This document shows, piece by piece, positions 1-7,675 of a stretch of 15,193 nt of DNA. Made by a program: the position numbers and the translations under genes. The DNA comes from Myxococcales bacterium UBA1238 (lineage in GTDB: Bacteria; Myxococcota_A; Bradymonadia; UBA7976; UBA1532): positions 1 to 15,193 of the forward strand of contig DBWM01000030.1 in NCBI GenBank assembly GCA_002309015.1, in the 5' to 3' direction. Positions within the stretch are counted from its first letter, which is position 1. Every line of letters starts with the position of its first letter. The notes beneath the pieces are model-generated. The model was not told the origin of the DNA. It saw only the letters and a program-made list of their open reading frames with translations, and ran no database searches.

Positions 1-116
1 GCTTTCGTTATCGGCTTTCGTTATCGCCTTTCGTTATCGGTTTTCCCAATCGCCTTTCAAATCGGCCCCCGCAGCCGGCGTTCCCAATCGGGCCCTGCAA
101 TCCAACTTCGCAGTCG
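1..116. repeat. degenerate 13-bp tandem repeat
   Basis: The window opens inside a tandem array with a 13-bp period. Two exact units GCTTTCGTTATCG are followed by CCTTTCGTTATCG and GTTTTCCCAATCG, then a 12-bp unit, then increasingly diverged 13-bp units ending in TCG, TCC or CCG until about position 116. The array fades from left to right, so it may extend further left with better-conserved units. Because 13 is not a multiple of 3 it is unlikely to encode a protein repeat. Confidence 0.75.
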
Positions 117-254
117 GCACGCGCATCACCTTCGGTTTGAGCGTGGAGTCCACAATCCTCAACGAAGACCTCTGGCAAACGGCAGGCGTGCAGATTCGCT
201 GCCGCTCTTTTTGCATTCAGCTGCCGCACGATTTAATCATGCAACTATTCGAAA

Positions 255-428
255 TCAAATCAGAATTAAAGAGATTTCTTCAAGAAATCGATCCCGTTCA
301 GCCTCTAATTTTTGTTCTGTCAGATCGATCCTTTTAAACAGCAGAAGTTCGATTGCCTTTAATTTTTACTTCAAATCAGCGCCTTCGTATTTGTCGATAA
401 CTGGTTGAAAATACGTCCAAAATAGCTC
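255..428 (-). pseudogene. gene remnant interrupted by in-frame TAA
   Basis: Reading the minus strand from 428 gives a protein-like stretch: ELFWTYFQPVIDKYEGADLK, one TAA at 368-366, then KLKAIELLLFKRIDLTEQK and a charged, helix-like tail that ends in EEISLILI and a TGA. The composition (alternating charged and hydrophobic residues) looks like a real C-terminal helix rather than random translation, but there is no start codon or ribosome site. I cannot assign a family. It is most likely the 3' end of a dead gene. Confidence 0.25.
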
Positions 429-724
429 ATCGAAAATCGTCCAATCTCTTTAAAACCGATGATCTTCCCGTCAAACGGGCATCCTCAAAAGTTTTTGATC
501 TACGCATGGATTCGCCAACCGACTGAAATTGAACCCTTTTTTCATACGTATCAGCTGCCTTTATTTTATGTCTCTTTTTCTTGGCGCATAACTCGTTGAA
601 ATTGCATCATAACTTCTTCATAGAGGATCTACTTCATCACCAACAGATGGCATTCATTCGGTCTTCTTCTCGACTGGTTTCGAACTGCACGATGCGAGGC
701 CAGAGGCTGGCGTTTGGCGGTGGC

Positions 725-1051
725 TCACTCATGCGAGCGCACAGGCGGCCCAACGGGGTTCAAGAGCGAATCAGTCCCAGATTCTGCCGCTCTTTTTCGC
801 GATAATTGCCGCTTTTTGAAACCGTCTAACTTACTGTAATCAAACGGTTTATTTTCAAATTCATTCCAGAAATCGATCCAGTCCTGCCTCGATTTTTCAT
901 GAGATAAGTTTCCGCCTTGTTGATCGGGCCATTTCAGCTGCCTCGATTTAAAAATCGCAAAGTCCGCGCGTAACTCATTCAAAATACGGATATTTTTCAA
1001 TCCGGCTTCGTGAATTTCATATGCGAAAGGATGATCTGACCTGGAAGACAT
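725..1051 (-). CDS. hypothetical protein, possibly a remnant
   Basis: A 108-codon minus-strand frame. The first 80 or so residues look protein-like (for example YEIHEAGLKNIRILNELRAD and DWIDFWNEFENKPFDYSKL). The last 30 run through the recurring word that reads KRAAES and lose that character. No good Shine-Dalgarno sequence is visible before the ATG. I do not recognise the family. It could be an internal piece of a larger decayed gene, since related codons can be read upstream in another frame. Confidence 0.25.
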   Translation of the reverse strand: MSSRSDHPFAYEIHEAGLKNIRILNELRADFAIFKSRQLKWPDQQGGNLSHEKSRQDWIDFWNEFENKPFDYSKLDGFKKRQLSRKRAAESGTDSLLNPVGPPVRSHE

Positions 1052-1114
1052 GCCCGGTTTGCCTCTGGTTCAGCGGCCAGCTCATGGGCATTCTCAGACT
1101 GCCGCTCTTTTGGC

Positions 1115-1150
1115 AACAGGTTATCTGCAGCCATAATCTTGTAACCTGTT
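1115..1150. repeat. 9-bp perfect inverted repeat
   Basis: AACAGGTTA (1115-1123) pairs with TAACCTGTT (1142-1150) around an 18-nt loop. It overlaps the end of the small ORF at 1228-1121 on the minus strand. There is no T-run after the stem on either strand, so it does not look like a classic intrinsic terminator. Confidence 0.4.
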
Positions 1151-1228
1151 CATTTCAAACAGCTTTTCCATTGTCAGCCGATCTTTGAAGCGAAAATGAC
1201 CGCTTCTTTTCTTTAGATCTTTTGACAT
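1121..1228 (-). CDS. small basic ORF, 35 codons
   Basis: ATG at 1228 is preceded by AGGAG with a 9-nt spacer, a good ribosome-binding site. The 35-residue product begins MSKDLKKRSGHFRFKDRLTM and is rich in Lys and Arg. It ends at TAA 1123-1121, inside the left arm of a 9-bp inverted repeat (1115-1123 with 1142-1150). The good ribosome site is the main argument for a real gene. The decayed surroundings argue that it may instead be the 5' end of a longer gene cut short by mutation. No family is recognised. Confidence 0.3.
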   Translation of the reverse strand: MSKDLKKRSGHFRFKDRLTMEKLFEMNRLQDYGCR

Positions 1229-1432
1229 CAAAAAAAGCTCCTGTTTTTCAACAATTATCGTTTAGTTGAGACTGCCTTTCTTTTAAACATTTTTAATCGA
1301 ATCTAACCTATCGGTTTTTCAAGCTGAAATCGGATCATCTGGCTTCAAGAATCATCACTAGGTTCATTGTGGTTTATGGATTCATCTTTTATTCCTGAGC
1401 GCGAGATGCTTTTTCCCTTTTAATACGCGGTA

Positions 1433-1564
1433 TTATCTGGCCTTAAATGCTGCCTTGATTTTAGGCATCAGCCCCTTAATCGATAACCATTTGAAAATAA
1501 ACGAGATTTCACAATCGATCCGATCGATGTTTTTTGCAAAGCGCTCAGCGATCTCAAGGCGCAT
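1433..1564 (-). CDS. small ORF, 43 codons, possibly a remnant
   Basis: The product begins MRLEIAERFAKNIDRIDCEI and continues with a hydrophobic/basic helix through FIFKWLSIKGLMPKIKAAF. The same frame stays open for about 17 codons upstream of the ATG, and no Shine-Dalgarno sequence is visible, so this may be the 3' end of a broken gene rather than a complete small gene. No family is recognised. Confidence 0.2.
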   Translation of the reverse strand: MRLEIAERFAKNIDRIDCEISFIFKWLSIKGLMPKIKAAFKAR

Positions 1565-1754
1565 CCTGGCAAAGGGGATGGTTTTCAACGCTTGATGGAT
1601 GCTGGATCAGGAAGGCTTTGGGGCAGCTGGAGAGGGATTCAGAACCGCTTGAAAATTTCGGGCAGGCCGGGGTGAAACAGGACGGGGTGAAGCGGGATGC
1701 CTCTCAGCCCCCATCGATTCCGGGCAGGCTGTTTGACGGGTAACCCATCGAATT

Positions 1755-2423
1755 TTAATCGTTTTTGGGATTCTTTGGGGCGGGCTCAGCGGGCGCATTG
1801 GGATCAGCTGCTCCCTGAGGCGCCGAAGCCGCTTTTTCGTCGAGCGCCTTTAACAAGGAAAGCGCCCGCTCCCTGAGTGGGAATGGATAGCGAGTACAAT
1901 GACTACGTTCGGTCCTCGAAGCCTTTTCGAGCAAAGCCCGCGCCTTCGCCTCATCTTTTTCGACGGATTTCCCCTCGATGTAGGCTTCCGCCAACAGATA
2001 AGCGGCGGCGTCAGAGGCAGCCCCGGAATCGAGTGCGACCGCTTGCTCGCCATAGGACAGAGCGCGTTTTTGATCGGTCACCCCAAATCGGCCCTGGAGA
2101 TAAATCAGCTGGAGCACGTAACAGGCTTCGGCGTCTTTTTGCTCGCAACGCTTTTTAAGCTTCACGTTGAGGCCATTCTTTTCATCCAAAGCGGGATCGA
2201 TCGCCAGCGATTCTTTGGCCAAAAACGTTTGGGCGCGCCGATTGCCCTGCGCTGCAGCCTGAGCAATTCTGCCGACTTCTTTGTTCAGACGGCAGGCAGA
2301 GACCTGGGGATCGTTGTAAGCCTCGATCTTCTGCTCGATCTCTTTGTCAGTAAAAATCGGCACCAGATCGGCCCATGCGGGCGCGCTCGCCAAAAGCAGT
2401 GAAATCAAAAGAAAATGCTTCAT
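1755..2423 (-). CDS. exported Sel1-like (TPR-type) repeat protein
   Basis: A 222-residue protein predicted to leave the cytoplasm. The chosen ATG (2423) is preceded by AGGAG and begins a clear signal peptide, MKHFLLISLLLASAPAWA, with a likely signal peptidase I cut after AWA. The frame is open further upstream to 2492, but that extension has no signal and no ribosome site. The mature part is helical. Residues about 95-131 and 138-168 resemble Sel1-like repeats, with patterns such as DAEACYVLQLIYLQG and AYLLAEAYIEG followed by a KAR-ALLEKA helix. The tail (about 200-222) is rich in Pro, Ala and Asn. Sel1 repeats are generally protein-binding scaffolds; no enzyme motif is seen. It stands alone on the minus strand and is one of the few intact genes in the left half of the window. 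The ligand is unknown. Confidence 0.75.
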   Translation of the reverse strand: MKHFLLISLLLASAPAWADLVPIFTDKEIEQKIEAYNDPQVSACRLNKEVGRIAQAAAQGNRRAQTFLAKESLAIDPALDEKNGLNVKLKKRCEQKDAEACYVLQLIYLQGRFGVTDQKRALSYGEQAVALDSGAASDAAAYLLAEAYIEGKSVEKDEAKARALLEKASRTERSHCTRYPFPLRERALSLLKALDEKAASAPQGAADPNAPAEPAPKNPKND

Positions 2424-2662
2424 CGGAACTCCTTTCGGTGGGCATGATTGTTGCAGAAACGTGGTCCCAAAAGTTTTTAAAGACGGAATCAAAACGCTTC
2501 ACATCATCCATGGACTCAAATTTCGAACCCGATCCCTGAGTCCATGAATGAAGACGGAAACATCGAATAACGCAAGAAGCAGGCAAATTCTAGAAAAATC
2601 TTTCTTTAAAAAACGGACACAGCTCATCTGCCGCAATCACAAACATCTTACGGATATCGATC

Positions 2663-3584
2663 ATGCATCAACTCCAGCTTTTCTTTTGATTTGCGCTCTT
2701 GTAGCTTCGGGCGCGCGGGCTGCGACTCCGAAAATGGCGAGGCAGAAATCGATGGCGGTGGTGGAAACGGCGGAGCCTGAAACGAAGGCGGCGATATCGG
2801 CAAAGCCTGCGACGCGGATCATCTTTGCCAGGCCCCGACAAGATGCGACTCCGACGGCATCTGCAAGCTGTTCGACCTCGGACTCGGCGCGAATTGCGAT
2901 TCAAACCGCCTCTGTTCTGGTTCGTTCGAATGCATCGGCGATCGCTGTCAGAAACCAGGCATCGGTGCAGCCTGCGAAGACAGCGACTCCTGTGCAGGCA
3001 ATTTGCAATGTCATTTCGGCAAATGCAAATCCTTCGTCTCGCGCAGCGACTCTTGCAACGCAAATCACGTCTGCTCAGGCTTCAATGAATGCTCCGGCGT
3101 TCATGGGACCTGCAAACTTCCTGTCGGTTCTTTGTATGGCGAAATCTGCAACGACAGCTCCGAATGCCCGAACGGCGCGTCATGCCAAAAAGACATCCAT
3201 GGCAATGGGCCCTACTGCCTCAGGGACGTTGGAGAACAGGCTTCATCTGCTGCGGAATGTGTCCATGGTGAGACAACCCGCGATACGGCCGATGGCCTTC
3301 GTTGTGCCCTGCCTGCCGGAGGAGATTGTTCCCATAGCGAAGAGCTTTGCGCCCTTGGTATGTCCTGCCAGGGTGGTCTCTGTATACGAGATCCCGGCTA
3401 TGACGGCGGAATCTGCAGCAACAGCTCCGAATGCCCGAACGGCGCTTCATGCCAAAAAGATCTCTACGGCGACGGCCCCCACTGCTTCCTCAACGGCGGT
3501 CAGAAAACCGACGAGCCCAACTCTTCTTCAAAAACTCGGGCTCCCGAATGGCGCGCACCAAATCCTCATTCCGCCCTTGGGTGA
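2663..3584 (+). pseudogene. Cys-rich lipoprotein pseudogene, 3' end overwritten
   Basis: A frame running 2721-3584 encodes a Cys-rich protein with spaced motifs such as CDSDGICK, GAACEDSDSCAG and twice CxxSSECPNGASCQKD, typical of surface or secreted Cys-rich lipoproteins of Myxococcota-like bacteria. It has no start of its own. The codons LICALVASG just upstream, in a second frame, plus MHQLQLFF from ATG 2663 in a third, would assemble into a lipoprotein signal ending ASG-C at Cys 2721-2723 if two single-base shifts (near 2687 and 2715) were repaired. A further in-frame TGA lies at 2778-2780. The last 17 or so codons (from about 3532) are the antisense of the Rpn tail copy at 3522-3768, so the original 3' end is lost. 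The Cys-rich assignment is firm; the repaired lipoprotein model is inference. Confidence 0.6.
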
Positions 3585-3768
3585 GGAGACTTGCAAAAAC
3601 CTCCGTCAACTCATTCCGCTCGTCTGCCCGACCTTCAAGCCGCCCTTCAAGCCGACCTTTTTGGAATCCGCGATCTTCCAGTCTGTTCAGCGCTTCTCAC
3701 AGGGTTCTCTCCTTTGCACGGGGTAGATGCTGAGCCTCCAAACGCACGAAAATTGGCGCTCATGAGGC
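3522..3768 (-). repeat. tandem-duplicated Rpn nuclease tail, copy 1
   Basis: This 247-bp segment matches 3850-4090 closely, about 328 bp away, in the same orientation. On the minus strand it encodes only the C-terminal tail of an Rpn-type protein: EALNRLEDRGFQKGRLEGRL, then RADERNELTEVFASLLTQGR and AIREPEFLKK. It keeps the same in-frame TGA (3699-3697) as the other copy. The copies differ in the Gly-Lys/Gly-Arg spacer and by small indels. Its downstream end fuses into the Cys-rich lipoprotein gene on the opposite strand. Confidence 0.8.
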
Positions 3769-3802
3769 CTTCTGAAGGCGGCTGTAAAAGGAGGAAATCT
3801 AT

Positions 3803-4685
3803 TTAATTCTGCAGAGTTGTGTCCTCTCCCTTCCCGAATTCCGCCAATATCTTCTTCAAAAACTCGGGCTCCCGAATGGCGCGCACCAAATCCTCATTCC
3901 GCCCTTGGGTGAGGAGACTTGCAAAAACCACCGTCAGCTCATTCCGCTCGTCTGCCCGACCTTTTTGGAGGCCTTTTTGGAGGCCGTGCTCTTCCAGTCT
4001 GTTCAGCGCTTCTCACATGGTTCTCTCCTTTGCACGGGGTAGATGCTGAGCCTCCGCTTCAAAACGCACCGGAATAGGCGCTCATGAGGCGCATCAGCTC
4101 CAGAAAATGTTTGATGGGTTGCGACAATGCGGGATCCCGGAGATCGATCTCTTTGTCGCCCTTTTGTCGCAGCTGTTTAAAGAATGCGGCGACCACTTTG
4201 AAATCGCTCTGAAAGCGATCGATGACCTCGTCTTCGAGCCAGGCCACCTCGACCAGATTGATCGGCATGTCGGGGATAAACGGCCGGAGCTCGTCGGGAA
4301 TCTGGACCGCCTCGTAGAGCGTTTTGGCCGTGTTCCAGCGCCTGAGCCCAAAATAGAGCACCAGCGTCAGCACGGGGTAAAAGGGTTGTTTCTGATTAAA
4401 ATGCGCATCGTTACGGAATTCCCGTTCCGCACGCTTCATCTGCGCATCGGGGCTTCCTTCTTCCACCAACTGACGTCCGTCGGGCTTGTCGGGCAGCATC
4501 TGCGCTTTATACGAGGCGCCGTTGTAACTGTAGAATCTGAGCGGCATCTGAAGATCCGGAGCCGCCTGATTCTCTAAACCGAACAGCGCGATTTTCATCT
4601 GCTGCTTCGTCCAGAATTTGGCGACATCGCCTGGCTGCGGAGCCCCTGATCGTCGAATCTCGGATTTCTTGTTCATGTCGGTCAA
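3803..4685 (-). pseudogene. Rpn-family PD-(D/E)XK nuclease, truncated and frameshifted
   Basis: The frame 4685-4059 carries the core of the Rpn (recombination-promoting nuclease / transposase_31) family: ALFGLENQ, with the E-x-Q that stands for E-x-K in this nuclease fold, then PFYPVLTLVLYFGLRRWNTA, PDELRPFIPDMPINLVEVAW and a LMRLMSAYSG helix. The reading then continues in another frame (VRFEAEAQHLPRAKERTM, TGA 4015-4013, EALNRLEEHGLQKGLQKGR, then a charged tail) to TAA 3805-3803. So there is one frameshift near 4065 and one stop. Roughly the first 50 residues of the usual protein, including the upstream catalytic Asp, are absent because the gene directly abuts the end of the ankyrin gene. 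In intact relatives the product nicks DNA and promotes RecA-independent recombination. This one is almost certainly dead. TTG at 4685 is only the first possible start, not a supported one. Confidence 0.75.
3850..4090 (-). repeat. tandem-duplicated Rpn nuclease tail, copy 2
   Basis: This is the native copy of the duplicated tail, still attached to the rest of the Rpn pseudogene upstream. Identity with 3522-3768 begins at the word TCTTCTTCA and continues to CATGAGGC. It carries an in-frame TGA at 4015-4013. Confidence 0.8.
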
Positions 4686-4712
4686 CTTCGTCCCCCGGCG
4701 CTGGAGCCCCCC

Positions 4713-6286
4713 TCAATCGCGTTCATCGTCGCCCTTTGTCTGCGAGCGGCTTTCGTTCATCGCGCGCGCTTTTTGCAGGATCGCTTTCAACTCATCGGAA
4801 TGCGCGAGATCGAGCGCCGTTTGACCCCGACGGGATTTCACGTCGACGTCGGCTCCGCCCTCGAGCAGCGCTTGCGCCGCCTTGGTCCTTTTGAACCGAG
4901 TCGCCCACATCAGCGCCGTCTGCCCGTAGTTGTCGCTCGCGTTCGGATCCGCCCCCGCCGAAAGCAAGCTTTTCACGAGCTCCACATCGCCCTCAGCCGC
5001 CGCGAGCATCAACGGTGTCATCTCAAACGCCATCGAAATCGACTCCGCCTTCAGGTTGACGTCGGCCCCCGCTTCGAGCACGCAAAAGCGCGCCGAATTC
5101 CTCAGCGCCGACCTTCTGGCTCAAACGCTGCCGCATCAGAGATTCCAGCAGCAAATCGACGGCCCGCTCGCCCTCTGCATCGACCGCGTTCAAATCCGCC
5201 CCCGCATCGAGCAGCGCCCGCACCACCGCGTTAGGCGCATTCGCAAAAGCCGCCCACATCAACGGCGTGCGCCCCCGACAGCTGTCTACGGCATTCACAT
5301 CGGCCCCGCCCGCAATCAGCGCCCGCACCACATCGACGCGTTTTTCGAGGATCGCCAGCATCAGCGCCGTGTGCCCGGTCATGTCCGCCGGCTTGAGTTT
5401 TTTACCGTTAGGCTTCACGCGATCCCAGGCGGCGAAAGAGGCGGCGTGCGCGTTCACATCGGCCCCCGCATCGAGCAGCATCCGGACCGCTTCAAGATGG
5501 CCGTTCTCCGCCGCCCACATGAGCGCCGTTTTGGCGTAAATTTTGTTGCGATCGCGCGCGCTCGCGTCAACCTGAAGATCGAGCAAAGCGCGCAGGGTTT
5601 CGGTATTTCCGCATTGGGCGGCGGCCACGAGCTTCGCTTGGCCTGGCACCGGCCTTTTGAACGGCTTGCAACAACTCGACACCGTTGCAGGCCGCAAGCG
5701 TCATCGCGAGATTGTAATCCTTTCGTTTCAGGCGCACGCCGGCATCGAGAAAAACGCGCACCGTCTCCGCTTGTTCCCTCTCCATCGCCTGTTCCAGCGC
5801 GGTTCGACCATCGATATCCTCGCGACTGGCCTTGGCCCCGGCCGCAAGCAGCAGCGCGACCACATCCGCGTGGCCACTCCAGGCCGCCTTCATCAGCGCC
5901 GTCTCGCACCCGCCATCCTTCAAATCCACCTGAGCGCCCGCCGCAATCAGCGCCTGCACCACCTCCGCATGCCCGCCCCGAGCCGCTTCCATCAACGCCG
6001 TTTTGTGAGATGAGCTGTGCCCCAGGTGAGGCTCGAACAACACGTCGTTCACCTTGGCGCCCTCGGCGATGAGGCGCTTCACGGCTTCCACGTCGCCCTC
6101 TGCGGCCGCCTCCATCAACGCCGTCCGCTTTTCAACCGTAGCCGACGACCGACAGATGAGCGACTTGAGTTCGAGATGGAGCATCCCGAACATCTCTCCG
6201 GCCGTAAAACCATCATGCGCCGCGCGAGCCTGAGGCGCAGCGAGGATGGCAGCGAGGAATGCCCAACCAAACTTCCGTGATTTCAT
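4713..6286 (-). pseudogene. exported ankyrin-repeat protein, two frameshifts
   Basis: Three overlapping frames (6286 to about 5645, about 5645 to 5085, about 5085 to 4713) join into one ankyrin-repeat protein of about 520 residues. ATG 6286 is preceded by a weak AAGGG and begins a signal peptide, MKSRKFGWAFLAAILAAPQA, with a likely cut after ARA. About twelve ankyrin repeats follow with the usual pattern (TALMEAARGGHAEVVQALIA, then AGA-V-; TALMWAAENGHLEAVRMLLD, then AGADVN). Repeat spacing is kept across both frame changes, so each looks like a single-base indel, near 5645 and near 5085. Ankyrin repeats bind proteins, and a signal peptide implies a periplasmic or secreted role. parS sites lie just upstream of its start. 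It is either a recent pseudogene or the victim of assembly indels. Confidence 0.75.
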
Positions 6287-6308
6287 GGATGATGGCCCTT
6301 TTGAAGCA

Positions 6309-6357
6309 TGTTTCACGTGAAACGTTGGGTGCGGGAAACGATGTTTCACGTGAAACG
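6309..6357. promoter_or_regulatory. parS: parS pair (ParB/Noc-type sites)
   Basis: TGTTTCACGTGAAACG at 6309-6324 and again at 6342-6357, each 15 of 16 matches to the conserved parS palindrome TGTTTCACGTGAAACA, 33 bp apart. parS is the loading site for the CTP-dependent clamp ParB (or its paralogue Noc) and usually clusters around the replication origin. The pair lies between the divergent ankyrin gene and mrr, 23 bp upstream of the ankyrin start. Confidence 0.85.
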
Positions 6358-6451
6358 TCGAGCGCGTTCAACGGTCATGCGCAGCCTCGCTGAGGCGCGC
6401 GTCAACATGAAAAACCGTAACAAACGAAGGAGGAAAGAACAAATTCAAAGA

Positions 6452-6467
6452 TGTTTCACGTGAAACA
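6452..6467. promoter_or_regulatory. parS: parS site, perfect palindrome
   Basis: Exact TGTTTCACGTGAAACA. It lies upstream of the mrr promoter region, 110 bp from the preceding parS site. Confidence 0.9.
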
Positions 6468-6490
6468 TGCCCCCATTCGCGGCCTCCCGA

Positions 6491-6519
6491 TTGACAGCGC
6501 GCTCGAGAACAAGTGAAAC
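6491..6519 (+). promoter_or_regulatory. possible promoter of mrr
   Basis: A perfect -35 box TTGACA (6491-6496), a 17-nt spacer and a weak -10 (TGAAAC, 6514-6519) lie 33 bp before the mrr start codon. The weak -10 makes this tentative. Confidence 0.3.
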
Positions 6520-6552
6520 TCCCTCGATTCTGAAAACCGTTGGAGACTCGAG

Positions 6553-7497
6553 ATGCGCGAGCTGCCTGATTACCAAACCCTGATGCTGCCCGTCTTAAAA
6601 TCGCTGGCCGATGGAAAAGAGCGGCATATCCGCGAGATTACGGATTTGATGGCGCGCGAATTTCAGATGACCGAAGAAGAATTGAACCTGCTGACTACAA
6701 GCGGAACGACGACTGTTTTTTCAGATCGCGTAGGTTGGGCCAAGGCTTATTTAAAGCAGGCCGAATTGCTCGAGCAGCCGCGAAGGGGCATCTGTCGCAT
6801 CACCCCGGCCGGTCAGGCGCTCCTTGCCAAAGGCCTCACCCGCATCGATGTCAAGCTGTTGATGACGATCGACGCGTTTGCAAAAGCCCACTACAAAGGG
6901 CAAATGCCGCCTTCAAAACCGGATCTGACAGAGCCCGCATCAACCGAAGAAGCCACACTTCTTCAGACTCAAACCCCCGAGGATCTGATCGAAAACGCCT
7001 TCTCCGAATACCAAAAGACGCTGGCCGACGAGGTTCTGGAGCGCATCCGCAACGTGACGCCGGCGTTTTTTGAGCGGTTGGTGGTCGAATTGCTGGTCAA
7101 GATGGGCTACGGCGGTTCGATCAAGGATGCGGGCAGGGCGATCGGGCGGACGAACGATGAAGGGATCGACGGGATCATCAAAGAAGACAAGCTCGGTTTA
7201 GACGTGATTTACATCCAGGCCAAGCGATGGAAGGCAGGCAACGTGATTGGGCGCCCCGAAGTTCAAAAGTTTGTGGGCGCCCTCGCGGGGCAGGGGGCCA
7301 AAAAAGGCGTCTTCATCACGACTTCCTCCTTTACGCGCGAGGCGATGGATTACAAGCCGATGAACGAAACCAAGCTGGTTCTGATCGACGGCCTCACGCT
7401 CGCAAATCTGATGATCGAACATCACCTGGGCGTCAGCACCCTTCAAATCTACGAATTAAAGAAAGTCGACAACGATTATTTTGAAGAAGGCGAATAG
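6553..7497 (+). CDS. mrr: Mrr-type restriction endonuclease (type IV)
   Basis: A 314-residue protein close in length and layout to E. coli Mrr. Residues 1 to about 95 form an Mrr N-terminal winged-helix domain (MRELPDYQTLMLPVLKSLAD, then GKERHIREITDLM). Residues about 165-295 are the Mrr catalytic PD-(D/E)XK domain, with FERLVVELLVKMGYGG, then GIDGII (Asp 206) and YIQAKRW (Gln 222, Lys 224), the G-I-D-G ... Q-x-K signature of this family. Such enzymes act in the cytoplasm and cut DNA that carries foreign methylation. ATG 6553 has GGAG 8 nt upstream. The gene stands between parS clusters on the plus strand, next to an MmeI-like restriction-modification gene that probably arrived later. No damage is visible and all expected catalytic residues are present. 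Confidence 0.92.
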   Translation: MRELPDYQTLMLPVLKSLADGKERHIREITDLMAREFQMTEEELNLLTTSGTTTVFSDRVGWAKAYLKQAELLEQPRRGICRITPAGQALLAKGLTRIDVKLLMTIDAFAKAHYKGQMPPSKPDLTEPASTEEATLLQTQTPEDLIENAFSEYQKTLADEVLERIRNVTPAFFERLVVELLVKMGYGGSIKDAGRAIGRTNDEGIDGIIKEDKLGLDVIYIQAKRWKAGNVIGRPEVQKFVGALAGQGAKKGVFITTSSFTREAMDYKPMNETKLVLIDGLTLANLMIEHHLGVSTLQIYELKKVDNDYFEEGE

Positions 7498-7506
7498 CGC
7501 CGGCAG

Positions 7507-7564
7507 CCTGCCCCATGTTTCACGTGAAACATCGCCGCGTTTCACGTGAAACCTAGTCGTCCGA
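7507..7564 (+). repeat. 58-bp direct repeat, left copy, with parS pair
   Basis: Matches 10550-10607 at 57 of 58 positions (the only difference is G/C in the linker between the two parS sites). The last 12 bases, CTAGTCGTCCGA, are identical to the reverse complement of the final codons (S-D-D-stop) of the DUF6261-like gene, yet no such gene follows this copy. This copy therefore looks like a duplicated flank created when the MmeI-like gene was inserted. Confidence 0.9.
7516..7553. promoter_or_regulatory. parS: parS pair inside left direct repeat
   Basis: A perfect TGTTTCACGTGAAACA at 7516-7531 and a core match CGTTTCACGTGAAACC at 7538-7553, 22 bp apart (two helical turns, so both are on the same DNA face). 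They lie just after the mrr stop codon. Confidence 0.88.
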
Positions 7565-7658
7565 AATCCTGAATCCAGATTGGAATTTCACTCAGGCTCA
7601 AGTCAGCAATCCGAACCTGTTCAGACTTTTTATCTTAAAAGATTCGTCTTAAACTTTT

Positions 7659-7669
7659 GCAGTGACTGC
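7659..7669. promoter_or_regulatory. short palindrome before the MmeI-like start
   Basis: GCAGTGACTGC is a perfect 5-bp inverted repeat with one central base, ending 6 bp before ATG 7676, at the edge of an AT-rich 120-bp leader (7565-7675) that follows the parS pair. Its place would suit an operator or a translation-level control site, but I cannot name a regulator, and an 11-bp palindrome can arise by chance. Confidence 0.2.
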
Positions 7670-7675
7670 TTTGTG

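Larger units (their letters stand above)
117..1754. other. AT-rich, gene-poor, apparently decayed tract
   Basis: About 1.6 kb, more AT-rich than the rest of the window, with no long ORF on either strand. Most readable coding fragments lie on the minus strand: codons at 428-255, 1051-725, 1228-1121 and 1564-1433. Short words recur. CAGA(n)TC(gc)TGCCGCTCTTTT is found at 191-212, 778-797 and 1095-1112, and TAACT(n)(n)TT(n)AAA at about 398, 588 and 971. The pattern suggests old repeats or gene remnants. I recognise no RNA gene here. The segment from 1565 to 1754 holds no supported gene. Confidence 0.5.

Noticed and set aside
1534..1798. Small frames on both strands after the Sel1 gene
   Set aside because: Low-complexity Pro/Arg or Gln/Gly translations without ribosome sites or family features.
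2668..3063. Minus-strand Arg/Cys-rich frame opposite the lipoprotein
   Set aside because: Its Arg/Cys pattern is the mirror of the Cys-rich codons on the plus strand; it has no ribosome site.
2548..3726. 392-codon plus-strand frame
   Set aside because: Apart from the short LICALVASG stretch it is an Ala/Thr/Ser-rich shadow of the Cys-rich frame; its start region is not gene-like.
4930..6072. Long plus-strand frame of 380 codons
   Set aside because: It is the antisense of the ankyrin repeats. It is rich in Arg, Pro and His in a pattern that mirrors the repeat codons, with no ribosome site.
7580..7675. N-terminal extension of the MmeI-like gene from TTG 7580
   Set aside because: The 32 residues do not resemble the family, no Shine-Dalgarno is present, and starting at 7676 places the nuclease residues where MmeI has them.
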